In this document: positions 25,532 through 32,844 of the stretch, piece after piece
How the letters are laid out: every line of letters starts with the position of its first letter
How positions within the stretch are numbered: position 1 is the first letter of the stretch
Assembly: GCF_014204975.1 (NCBI RefSeq)
Contig: NZ_JACHMM010000001.1
Coordinates: 3,968,001 to 4,032,000 of the forward strand
DNA from: Jiangella mangrovi
GTDB lineage: Bacteria > Actinomycetota > Actinomycetes > Jiangellales > Jiangellaceae
Direction: 5' to 3'
Length of the DNA: 64,000 nt
Program-made: the position numbers and the translations under genes
Notes under the pieces: generated by a model
What the model was told of the DNA's origin: nothing
The model's database searches: none
Seen by the model: only the letters and a program-made list of their open reading frames with translations

Positions 25532-26806
25532 TCAGTCCAGGCCGGGAGTCGGGAACCGGCCGGTGAGCTCGGTGACCTCGCCGCGGACCCGCGTGATGAC
25601 CGACTCGAGCGCGTCCTCGTCGGACCCGGCGGCGGCCGTGACGACCTCGTCCATCCAGCGGCCGACCTCGCGCATCTCGGCCTCGCCCATGCCGCGGCTG
25701 GTCAGCGCCGGGGTGCCGATGCGCAGGCCGGACGGGTCGAACGGCTTGCGGGGGTCGAACGGGACGGTGTTGTAGTTGGTCTCGAGGCCGGCCCGGTCGA
25801 GCGCCTTCGCGGCGGGCTTGCCGGCGACGTCCTTCGACGTGAGGTCGATGAGGATCAGGTGGTTGTCCGTGCCGCCCGAGACGAGGTCGAACCCGCGGGC
25901 CAGCAGCTCGTCGGCCAGGGTGACGGCGTTGGCGACGATCTGGTGCGCGTAGTCCTTGAACTCCGGCTGGGCCGCTTCGCCGAGCGCGACGGCGATGCCG
26001 GCGGTCGTGTGGTTGTGCGGGCCGCCCTGCAGGCCGGGGAAGACGGCCTTGTCGATGGGCTTGGCGTACTCCTCGGTGGTGAGGATCATGGCGCCGCGCG
26101 GCCCGCGCAGCGTCTTGTGCGTTGTCGTGGTGACGATGTCGGCGTGGCCGACGGGTGTCGGGTGCGCCCCGCCGACGACCAGGCCGGCGATGTGCGCGAT
26201 GTCGGCGACCAGGACGGCCCCGACCTCCTGCGCGATGGCGGCGAACCCGGCGAAGTCGATGGTGCGCGGGATGGCGGTGCCGCCGCAGAAGATCAGCTTC
26301 GGCCGCTCGGCCAGCGCGATCTCGCGGACCTGGTCGAGGTCGATGCGGCCGGTGTCGCGGCGCACGTCGTACTGGACGGGACGGAACCAGGTCCCCGTCG
26401 CCGACACCTTCCAGCCGTGGGTCAGGTGCCCGCCCATGGGCAGCGACATGCCCATGACGGTGTCGCCGGCGTTGGCCGTCGCCAGGTAGACGGCGAGGTT
26501 GGCCGGCGAGCCGGAGTACGGCTGCACGTTGGCGTGGTCGGCGCCGAACAGCGCCTTGGCCCGCTCGACGGCGAGGGTCTCGAGCTGGTCGATGACCTGC
26601 TGGCCCTCGTAGTAGCGGCGCCCGGCGTAGCCCTCGGAGTACTTGTTGGTCAGCACGGTCCCGGTGGCCTCGAGGACCGCCGAGGACACGTAGTTCTCGG
26701 ACGGGATCAGCTTCAGCGTCTGCCGCTGGCGTTCCTCTTCGGCCGTGATGAGCGCGGCGACCTCGGGGTCGGCGGACTGCAGCGCGGCGCGGTCGGTGGT
26801 GGTCAT
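25532..26806 (-). CDS. glyA: Serine hydroxymethyltransferase
   Basis: A 424-residue PLP enzyme that makes glycine and 5,10-methylene-THF from serine and THF. Family signatures: LIPSENYVSSAVLEATGT, NKYSEGYAGRRYYEG, and DIVTTTTHKTLRGPRG with K231 as the PLP lysine. Length is normal. ATG 26806 is the family start; the only GAGGGG upstream is 14 bases away, in the loop of a small hairpin (CACATC/GATGTG), which fits translational control by the riboswitch. The gene faces the wHTH gene with 12 bases between the stops. Confidence 0.96.
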   Translation of the reverse strand: MTTTDRAALQSADPEVAALITAEEERQRQTLKLIPSENYVSSAVLEATGTVLTNKYSEGYAGRRYYEGQQVIDQLETLAVERAKALFGADHANVQPYSGSPANLAVYLATANAGDTVMGMSLPMGGHLTHGWKVSATGTWFRPVQYDVRRDTGRIDLDQVREIALAERPKLIFCGGTAIPRTIDFAGFAAIAQEVGAVLVADIAHIAGLVVGGAHPTPVGHADIVTTTTHKTLRGPRGAMILTTEEYAKPIDKAVFPGLQGGPHNHTTAGIAVALGEAAQPEFKDYAHQIVANAVTLADELLARGFDLVSGGTDNHLILIDLTSKDVAGKPAAKALDRAGLETNYNTVPFDPRKPFDPSGLRIGTPALTSRGMGEAEMREVGRWMDEVVTAAAGSDEDALESVITRVRGEVTELTGRFPTPGLD

Positions 26807-26834
26807 GGCGAGAGCCACATCCCCTCGATGTGTC

Positions 26835-26942
26835 GGTGTGTCCCGGGGCACCCAGGCGCGCGGTGCCACGGACGTCCGCTCCCCGGTGGTCGGTTCCACC
26901 CGTGCCCGGTCTCCCGGGCCGTTGCGCCAGTCGCGACGGGCA
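26835..26942 (-). promoter_or_regulatory. ZTP (pfl) riboswitch upstream of glyA
   Basis: On the minus strand the leader contains the conserved ZTP elements in order: TCGCGACTGGCG, TGGAACCGACCACCGGGGAG, then CCGCGCGCCTGGGTGCC. These match the pfl motif, which senses ZTP/ZMP when folate one-carbon units run short and often controls glyA and folD. A TAGAGT -10 box (26945-26950, inside the end of the acetyltransferase gene) would start transcription at about 26938, exactly at the 5' edge of the RNA. Confidence 0.88.
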
Positions 26943-27635
26943 TCACTCTAACGGGTCCGACGGCGCCTCGGGCGTCGCGTGGCCGGACCAGTGCGCGACC
27001 GTCATCTCGGCCTCGAGACGCCAGCCGAGCCGCTCATAGAGCTGGCGCCCGTCGGCCGACGCGACCAGCAGCCCGGTCCGCGCGCCGCGCTCGCGAGCCG
27101 CCGCCGTCAGCGTCCCCATGACGACGGAGCCGAGCCCCCGCCGGCGGTGCGCGGGGACGGTGAAGATCCGGTCGGCGACGGCGTCGGCGTCACCCTCGCC
27201 GGACAGGGCCAGGTGGCCCTTCGCCGCCAGGGCCCGCGGGTCGCCGTCGCCGGTCACGACCTCGGCGACCAGGACCGGCGGCCGGCCGCTGAGCCAGACC
27301 TCGTACCCCTCCGGCGCGCCCGGACCGGGGTCGTCGTCGAGTGGGCGCGACATCAGCCACTCCGGCGCGTGCACGGCGAACCCGGCGTCGACGGCGGCGG
27401 CCTCGGTCCGCGCGCGGTCGCTCGTCGGGGCGGTCAGCCAGCGGCTCGGCCCGCCGACCCGCCCGGCCACGTCGGCATAGAGGTCCGGGTCGTCGGTGAG
27501 CAGGATCGTCTCGGTGATGCGGTCGGGCAGCCCGATGCGGACGGTGACGACGTCGCCGTCGACGCTGCTGCGGTAGTCGCGAGCCGTCACCCAGCCCGCC
27601 TGCCAGCGCAGCACCACGTCGCGCAGCTCACTCAT
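26943..27635 (-). CDS. GNAT-family N-acetyltransferase
   Basis: A 230-residue protein with a C-terminal GNAT fold: acetyl-CoA loop VPAHRRRGLGSVVMGTLTAAAR and closing GLLVASADGRQLYERLGWR. The N-terminal half (about 100 residues) is a second, weaker domain seen in similar actinobacterial proteins. ATG 27635 has GGAGG 7 bases upstream. Its stop abuts the ZTP riboswitch, so its last bases also carry the glyA promoter. The substrate is unknown. Confidence 0.85.
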   Translation of the reverse strand: MSELRDVVLRWQAGWVTARDYRSSVDGDVVTVRIGLPDRITETILLTDDPDLYADVAGRVGGPSRWLTAPTSDRARTEAAAVDAGFAVHAPEWLMSRPLDDDPGPGAPEGYEVWLSGRPPVLVAEVVTGDGDPRALAAKGHLALSGEGDADAVADRIFTVPAHRRRGLGSVVMGTLTAAARERGARTGLLVASADGRQLYERLGWRLEAEMTVAHWSGHATPEAPSDPLE

Positions 27636-27655
27636 CTCCGACCTCCCGCGACGGT

Positions 27656-27661
27656 TAGCCT
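27656..27661 (+). promoter_or_regulatory. -10 box for phosphodiesterase gene (leaderless)
   Basis: TAGCCT ends 6 bases before GTG 27668. The LysR gene at 35007 has the identical hexamer at the same distance. Confidence 0.5.
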
Positions 27662-27667
27662 GGCCCC

Positions 27668-28450
27668 GTGGCCGGCATCCATCCGTATCTCGATCGTCCC
27701 GGACCGCTCGCGCTGGCCCACCGGGGATTCTCCCTCGACGGGCGCGAGAACGGCATGGCGGCCTTCGCGGCGGCGGTGGAGCTCGGCTACGAGTACGTCG
27801 AGACCGACGTCCACGCCACGGCCGACGGTGTCGCCGTCGCCCTGCACGACGCCACGCTGGACCGGGTCACCGACCGCACCGGCGCCGTCGCCCAGCTGCC
27901 GTGGTCCGAGGTGCGGACGGCGCTGATCGGCGGGGTCGAGCCGGTGCCGGCGCTCGAGGACGTGCTGGGCAGCTGGCCGGACCTGCGGGTGAACATCGAC
28001 GTGAAGTCCGCCGGCGCCGTCGTCCCCCTCGCCCGCGTGCTCGACCGCACCCGCGCGCACGGCCGGGTCTGCGTCGCCTCGTTCTCCGACGCCCGCCGCC
28101 GCGCCGTGCTGCGCCGCGTGGCCGCCCCCGTCGCGACGTCGGCCGGGCAGACATTGATCGCCGCGTTCGTGACGGCGGCGTCGACGCCGGGGCTGGCGGG
28201 GTTCGCCGGGCGCGTCCTGCGCGGGGTCGACTGCCTGCAGGTGCCGGCGACGTTCCGCGGCCGGACGGTGGTGTCGGCGGCGACGGTGGCGGCCGCCCAC
28301 GCGGCGGGCCGGCCGGTGCACGTCTGGACAGTGAACGAGCCGGCCGAGATGCGCCGCCTCCTCGACCTCGGCGTCGACGGCCTCATCACCGATCGCGCCG
28401 ACCTGCTGCGCGACGTCCTCGAGTCCCGCAACCAATGGCACAGGGGTTGA
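27668..28450 (+). CDS. Glycerophosphodiester phosphodiesterase
   Basis: A 260-residue GDPD-family TIM barrel, hydrolysing glycerophosphodiesters to glycerol-3-phosphate and an alcohol. ALAHRGFSLDGRENGMAAF gives the HR and EN catalytic signature, with ETDVHATADGVAVALHDATLDR following (metal-binding E and D, catalytic H) and HVWTVNEPAEM near the C-terminus. There is no signal peptide, so it is cytoplasmic. The last 65 bases overlap the convergent PH-domain gene. Confidence 0.92.
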   Translation: MAGIHPYLDRPGPLALAHRGFSLDGRENGMAAFAAAVELGYEYVETDVHATADGVAVALHDATLDRVTDRTGAVAQLPWSEVRTALIGGVEPVPALEDVLGSWPDLRVNIDVKSAGAVVPLARVLDRTRAHGRVCVASFSDARRRAVLRRVAAPVATSAGQTLIAAFVTAASTPGLAGFAGRVLRGVDCLQVPATFRGRTVVSAATVAAAHAAGRPVHVWTVNEPAEMRRLLDLGVDGLITDRADLLRDVLESRNQWHRG

Positions 28451-28829
28451 GCTGCAGCCGCTCGGTCAGCTCGCGGCCGTCGTCCTTCTGCACGTTCGTG
28501 ATCTCGGCCTTCACGCCGGTGGCGAAGACCGTGATGGTGCCGCTCATCACCGAGACGTGCCACTGGACCGACGTGATCCGGGCGACCGGGAAGTCCTCGA
28601 GGGTCTGCGACAGCCAGCGGCGGCGGAGGAACATCAGGCGCTGATCGGTCAGCGCGAGCAGCCCGACGCCGCGGCCGTGGATGCCGGACGCCAGCCGCTC
28701 CACGGTCTCGCCGTCGTGCAGCACCCACTCCAGCCGGCGCAGCTCGCGGCCGACGCCGGTCGGAAGCCGCATGCGCCGCCTGGCCGCGGCGATGTCGGGC
28801 CGCAGGTCGTCCTCGTCGTCGCCGCCCAT
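28386..28829 (-). CDS. PH-like domain protein (bacterial PH, YokE/bPH_4 type)
   Basis: A 147-residue protein. The core LLALTDQRLMFLRRRWLSQTL, then FPVARITSVQWHVSVMSGTITVF and VKAEITNVQ, is the seven-strand bacterial PH fold found in many uncharacterised actinobacterial proteins. The N-terminus is acidic (MGGDDEDDLRPD). The C-terminus is Arg-rich and encoded in the 65 bases shared with the phosphodiesterase gene, so its true end is less certain. Confidence 0.72.
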   Translation of the reverse strand: MGGDDEDDLRPDIAAARRRMRLPTGVGRELRRLEWVLHDGETVERLASGIHGRGVGLLALTDQRLMFLRRRWLSQTLEDFPVARITSVQWHVSVMSGTITVFATGVKAEITNVQKDDGRELTERLQLNPCAIGCGTRGRRAAGRRDR

Positions 28830-28846
28830 CGCTCGGCCCCCGGACG

Positions 28847-29341
28847 CTAGGCGCTGAACCAGGCGCTGCGGCGGATCTCGCGCATGGCGCCGCGGCGGGT
28901 CGAGGGCTCGAGGCGGTGGATGTAGACGATGCCGTCGAGGTGGTCGGTCTCGTGCTGCAGGCAGCGGGCCAGCTCGCCCTCGCCCTCGACGCGGACCGGC
29001 TCGCCGTCGGCGTCGAAGCCCTCGACGGCGGCCCAGGCGGCTCTCGTCGTCGGGAACCAGAGGCCGGGCACCGACAGGCAGCCCTCCTCGCCGCCCTGCT
29101 CCCCCTCGGTGCCGACCAGGGTTGGGTTGAACACGACGCCGCGCTGACCCTCGAGGTCGTACGAGAACGCCCGCAGCGGCACGCCGATCTGCGGCGCCGC
29201 CACGCCCGCGCGTCCGGGCAGGTCCAAGGTGTCCAGCAGGTCCTGGGCCAGCGCGCGGCTCGCCTCGCCGAACTCCTTGACCGGGTCGGTCACCGTCCGC
29301 AACACCGGGTCGCCGTAGAGGCGGATCTCCCGCACCGTCAC
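28847..29341 (-). CDS. def: Peptide deformylase
   Basis: A 164-residue metallo-enzyme removing the formyl group from nascent proteins. All three motifs are present: GVAAPQIG at 46-53, EGCLS at 86-90 (C88 metal ligand) and QHETDHLDG at 129-137 (H130, H134 ligands, E131 catalytic). GTG 29341 follows GAGGAG. The MFS gene diverges 99 bases upstream. Confidence 0.95.
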   Translation of the reverse strand: MTVREIRLYGDPVLRTVTDPVKEFGEASRALAQDLLDTLDLPGRAGVAAPQIGVPLRAFSYDLEGQRGVVFNPTLVGTEGEQGGEEGCLSVPGLWFPTTRAAWAAVEGFDADGEPVRVEGEGELARCLQHETDHLDGIVYIHRLEPSTRRGAMREIRRSAWFSA

Positions 29342-29427
29342 CGTCGTCGTCTCCTCATCACTCGTTCACCATGACACGTTCACGGGCGTGCCATCGTGTC
29401 GTCTGGCCACGACGGCCCCGCACCCGA

Positions 29428-29433
29428 TACCGT
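29428..29433 (+). promoter_or_regulatory. -10 box for MFS gene (leaderless)
   Basis: TACCGT ends 6 bases before GTG 29440; no ribosome site is visible. Confidence 0.42.
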
Positions 29434-29439
29434 CCGCGC

Positions 29440-30837
29440 GTGACCCGTGTCCTCGCCCCGTCGGGCCCGCTGGCCGACCCCGTCGAGCGGGCCAGGGAGC
29501 ACCGTGCATGGTACTTCTACGACTGGGCGAACTCGGCCTTCGTCACGACGACGGCCACCGTGCTGTTCGGTCCCTACCTGACGGCGGTCGCCGAGACGGC
29601 CGCGTGCGGCGAGGCCGGCACCACCGACGACCCCTGCCGCGGCGATCTGTCCGTGCTGGGCATCCCCATCGCGGCCGGGTCCGTCGCCGCCTACACCATC
29701 ACGTTCGCGACCATCCTGTCCGCGATCCTGCTGCCGATCGTCGGGGCGATCGCGGACCGCACGTCGAAGAAGCGCCACCTCATGGCGGGGTTCGCGTGGA
29801 CGGGGTCGGCTGCCGCCGCCGCGATGTTCTTCGTCGCCGGGGCGAACTGGCAGCTCGGGGCCGGTCTGCTGGTCGTGGCGGCGATCTGCCTCGGCTCGTC
29901 GATGGTGGTCTACGACGCGATCCTGGTGCAGATCGCGGACGAGGACGACCGCGACCGCGTGTCGTCGCGCGGCTGGGCGTTCGGCTACCTCGGCGGCGGC
30001 CTGCTGCTGGCGCTGAACCTCGCGCTGGTCACGCTGGAGCCGTTCGGGCTGAGCCGGTCCGACACCGTCCGCATCAGCCTGCTGTCGGCCGGGTTGTGGT
30101 GGGCGGCGTGGACGATCATCCCGTACCGCGGCATCCGCGACCGGCCGGCCACCGGCGTCGAGCAGGTCGGCGGCGGGGCGACGCACCGGGCGTTCGGGCA
30201 GCTGCGCGAGACGCTGCGCCACGCCCGCGGCTACCCGCAGACCCTGCTGTTCCTGATCGCGTACATGCTCTACAACGACGGCGTCCAGACGGTCATCTCG
30301 GCGTCGTCGATCTACGGCAACCGGGAACTGGGGCTCGGCGAGGACATCCTCATCATCGCGATCCTCATCGTGCAGTTCGTGGCGTTCGGAGGCGCGCTGG
30401 CGCTGGGCCGGCTGGCCGACCGGTTCGGCGCCAAGAACGTCGTCATGTCCAGCCTGGTGCTGTGGACGGTGGTCGTCGCCGCGGCGTTTTTCCTGCCGGT
30501 CGAGCAGGTGGTTCCGTTCCTGGTGCTGGCCGTGGCCATCGGGTTCGTGCTGGGCGGCAGCCAGGCACTGTCGCGGTCGCTGTTCAGCCTGCTCGTCCCG
30601 AAGGGCAAGGAGGCGGAGTACTTCAGCCTCTACCAGGCCGCCGAGCGCGGCACGAGCTGGTTCGGAACTCTGGCGTTCGGTCTGGCGTTCCAACTGACGC
30701 ACAGCTACCGATGGTCGGTCGTGGTGCTGGTGGTGTTCTTCATCGCCGGAATGATCCTGCTGTCGCGGGTGGATCTGAAGGCCGGCATCGTCGCGGCGGG
30801 CAACCGGGTACCCCGATCCGTCGAACGTTACCGGTGA
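29440..30837 (+). CDS. MFS transporter, UMF1/Atg22-like
   Basis: A 465-residue protein of about 12 transmembrane helices. The opening HRAWYFYDWANSAFVTTTATVLFGPYL is the signature of the UMF1/Atg22 group (family MFS_1-related, vacuole effluxer in yeast). Middle: YLGGGLLLALNLALV and a loop AIADRTSKKRHLM corresponding to motif A. In bacteria the substrate is unknown. GTG 29440 is chosen because it gives the conserved N-terminus and follows a -10 box. Confidence 0.88.
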   Translation: MTRVLAPSGPLADPVERAREHRAWYFYDWANSAFVTTTATVLFGPYLTAVAETAACGEAGTTDDPCRGDLSVLGIPIAAGSVAAYTITFATILSAILLPIVGAIADRTSKKRHLMAGFAWTGSAAAAAMFFVAGANWQLGAGLLVVAAICLGSSMVVYDAILVQIADEDDRDRVSSRGWAFGYLGGGLLLALNLALVTLEPFGLSRSDTVRISLLSAGLWWAAWTIIPYRGIRDRPATGVEQVGGGATHRAFGQLRETLRHARGYPQTLLFLIAYMLYNDGVQTVISASSIYGNRELGLGEDILIIAILIVQFVAFGGALALGRLADRFGAKNVVMSSLVLWTVVVAAAFFLPVEQVVPFLVLAVAIGFVLGGSQALSRSLFSLLVPKGKEAEYFSLYQAAERGTSWFGTLAFGLAFQLTHSYRWSVVVLVVFFIAGMILLSRVDLKAGIVAAGNRVPRSVERYR

Positions 30838-30878
30838 GGAACATCACGTCACCCGAATTGCATTATCACAGGGAACGC

Positions 30879-30904
30879 GGAACATTACTCTTCGGCTGTC
30901 CGTT
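30879..30904 (+). promoter_or_regulatory. SigR-type (thiol-stress) promoter of rbpA
   Basis: GGAAC (30879-30883), 18 bases, then GTT (30902-30904). GGAAY-N18-GTT is the consensus for SigR/SigH, the disulfide-stress sigma factors, and rbpA is a known SigR target in Streptomyces. The transcript would start about 90 bases before the ATG. Bases 30838-30999 hold no gene. Confidence 0.75.
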
Positions 30905-30999
30905 GTCACCATGTCGTTGTGATCGCGACCTGACCACGACGGCGAGGTAATGGACCGACGTCTCGTCCCAGGGGCCACCGCCCCGGAAGGGTTTCACAC

Positions 31000-31389
31000 A
31001 TGTCCGAGCGTTCCACCCTGCGCGGCTCCCGCCTCGGCGCGACGAGCTACGAGGACGAGCGCGGCGTCGAGTTCGCCGAGCGCCAGACGGTCGCCTACAG
31101 CTGCACCGCCGGCCACCGCTTCGAGATGACGTTCTCGACCGAGGCCGAGGTGCCGGCACTGTGGGACTGCCCGCGGTGCGGCTCGGAGTCGCTGCGTGTC
31201 GCCGCTGATCGTCCCGAGGAGGCGCCGGGCAAGCCTGCCCGCACCCACTGGGACATGCTCCTCGAGCGCCGTTCCATCGAGGACCTCGAGGCACTTCTCG
31301 ACGAGCGGCTCGAGCTGCTGCGCTCCGGGCTCATCCCCGGCGCCGCCCACCTGGCCGACCGCGGGGCGCGTCGCAAGAAGACCGCCTGA
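31000..31389 (+). CDS. rbpA: RNA polymerase-binding protein RbpA
   Basis: A 129-residue actinobacterial transcription factor that binds the sigma subunit and stabilises open complexes. The C-terminal sigma-interaction part reads ARTHWDMLLERRSIEDLEALLDERLELLR, and the core has the tyrosine/zinc-ribbon region TVAYSCTAGHRFEMTFSTEAEVPALWDCPRCGSES with C-x2-C. Length fits the family. It is monocistronic: own SigR-type promoter, strong terminator after it. Confidence 0.96.
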   Translation: MSERSTLRGSRLGATSYEDERGVEFAERQTVAYSCTAGHRFEMTFSTEAEVPALWDCPRCGSESLRVAADRPEEAPGKPARTHWDMLLERRSIEDLEALLDERLELLRSGLIPGAAHLADRGARRKKTA

Positions 31390-31420
31390 CGGCCACGGCC
31401 GTTCGTCTCGTCCGCTGAAT

Positions 31421-31461
31421 CGCGCCTGCCCCCGGAACCCATCCGGGGGCAGGCGCGTTTT
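31421..31461 (+). terminator. Rho-independent terminator of rbpA
   Basis: Perfect 15-base arms (CGCGCCTGCCCCCGG at 31421-31435; complement at 31443-31457), a 7-base loop and a TTTT run. This is the most classical terminator in the window. Confidence 0.92.
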
Positions 31462-31480
31462 CGCGTCCGCACCCCGCCGA

Positions 31481-31541
31481 GTTGATCATGGAGAAGGTCG
31501 TCTCCGCAGCGCCGTGAGAGCCGACCTTCTCCATGATCAAC
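31481..31541. repeat. Dispersed palindrome, family A, copy 2
   Basis: GTTGATCATGGAGAAGGTCG (31481-31500) and its exact complement (31522-31541), loop 21 bases. It sits between rbpA and the convergent fxsA-like gene, so it may terminate the latter. Confidence 0.88.
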
Positions 31542-31564
31542 TTGCTCGTGGGGCCGTGACGGGG

Positions 31565-32104
31565 TCAGCGCTGATCGCGGGGCGGGTCGTTCTCGACGAC
31601 CTCGCCCTCGATGACGACGCCGTGGTGGATGCCGCCCGGGCCGGCCCCGCTGCCGGGCACGCCCGGACCGCCCTGCCCGCCGGGGCCGGGACGACCCAGC
31701 CCGCCGGGACCCCGTCGGCCGGGGAACGTGCGGAACGCCGACGCGGCCAGGCGGCGCCCGACGCCGCGGCGGATCGGCGGGATCAGCAGGACCAGGCCGA
31801 TGAGGTCGGTGATGAAGCCGGGGAAGGTCAGCAGGACGCCGGAGAGGAGGCGCGCGCCGGTGTCGGCCATGCGCGCCGACCGGGCGTTCGCCGTCTCGGC
31901 CTCGCCCTCGGGGTAGCGGCCGTCGGCGGCCGCGGCGCGCAGTTCCGACCACGCGCGCAGGCCCACGATGCGCAGCAGCGCGATGCCGAGCACGCTGGTG
32001 CCGGCCAGGAGCAGCAGCGCCCAGCCGAGTCCGACCCAGTTGGCCACCATGACCAGCGCGATCAGCTCGATCACGCCGAGGGCCAACGGACCGAAACGTC
32101 TCAC
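31565..32104 (-). CDS. FxsA-family membrane protein
   Basis: A 179-residue inner-membrane protein. Helices ALGVIELIALVMVANWVGLGWALLLL and ARLLSGVLLTFPGFITDLIGLVLLIPPIR are the FxsA signature; the E. coli member protects against phage T7 exclusion by F. The C-terminus is a Gly/Pro-rich tail. GTG 32104 overlaps the stop of ppm1 by 4 bases (GTGA), making lnt-ppm1-fxsA one coupled unit. Confidence 0.87.
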   Translation of the reverse strand: MRRFGPLALGVIELIALVMVANWVGLGWALLLLAGTSVLGIALLRIVGLRAWSELRAAAADGRYPEGEAETANARSARMADTGARLLSGVLLTFPGFITDLIGLVLLIPPIRRGVGRRLAASAFRTFPGRRGPGGLGRPGPGGQGGPGVPGSGAGPGGIHHGVVIEGEVVENDPPRDQR

Positions 32105-32844
32105 CGAGGGCTCCCTCCGAGCAGCCCGCGCAGCTGCCGGCCGCGGTGGGCGGCACCCCACTGGGTGACCCTCCACAGCGCCTCGCGCACGATCCTGCCG
32201 TCCATCTTCGACTCTCCCTGCTCGCGCTCGACGAACGTGATGGGGACCTCCATGACCCGCAGGCCCGCCCGGATGGTCCGCCACGCCATGTCGACCTGGA
32301 AGCAATAACCTTGCGACGCCACGGCCTGCATGTCCAGTGCGCGCAGGGCGGACGCCCGGTACGCCCGGTACCCGCCGGTGGTGTCGCGCAACGCCGTCCC
32401 GAGCGCGATGCGGGTGTAGGTGTTGCCGATGCGCGAGAGCGCCTGACGCTTGTATGGCCAGTTCACGACCCTGCCGCCGGGCACGTACCGTGAGCCGATG
32501 ACGAGGTCGGCGCGCTCGAGGGCGTGCAGCAGCAGCGGCAGCTCCTCGGGCTGGTGCGAGCCGTCGGCGTCCATCTCGACCAGCACGTCGTAGTCACGCG
32601 AGAGCCCCCAGGCGAAACCGGCCAGGTAGGCCGCGCCCAGGCCCTGTTTGCCGCCGCGGTGCAGCACGTGCACGTGGTCGTCGAGCTCGGCGAGGTCGTC
32701 GACGATGGCGCCGGTGCCGTCGGGCGAGCCGTCGTCGACGACGAGGATGTGGGCGCCGGGCACGGACGTGCGGGTGCGGTCGACCGCCTTGGCGATCGTC
32801 AGAGCCTCGTTGTAGGTCGGGATCACGACGAGGACGGACGTCAC
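32101..32844 (-). CDS. ppm1: Polyprenol-phosphate mannosyltransferase
   Basis: A 247-residue family 2 glycosyltransferase that moves mannose from GDP-mannose to polyprenol phosphate, feeding lipoglycan and protein mannosylation. Motifs: VVIPTYNEALTI, LVVDDGSPDGTG, and the metal-binding DAD at 92-94 (VEMDADGSHQPEE). It is the catalytic domain only; in M. tuberculosis Ppm1 is fused to an Lnt domain, here the two genes overlap by 4 bases instead. Confidence 0.92.
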   Translation of the reverse strand: MTSVLVVIPTYNEALTIAKAVDRTRTSVPGAHILVVDDGSPDGTGAIVDDLAELDDHVHVLHRGGKQGLGAAYLAGFAWGLSRDYDVLVEMDADGSHQPEELPLLLHALERADLVIGSRYVPGGRVVNWPYKRQALSRIGNTYTRIALGTALRDTTGGYRAYRASALRALDMQAVASQGYCFQVDMAWRTIRAGLRVMEVPITFVEREQGESKMDGRIVREALWRVTQWGAAHRGRQLRGLLGGSPR

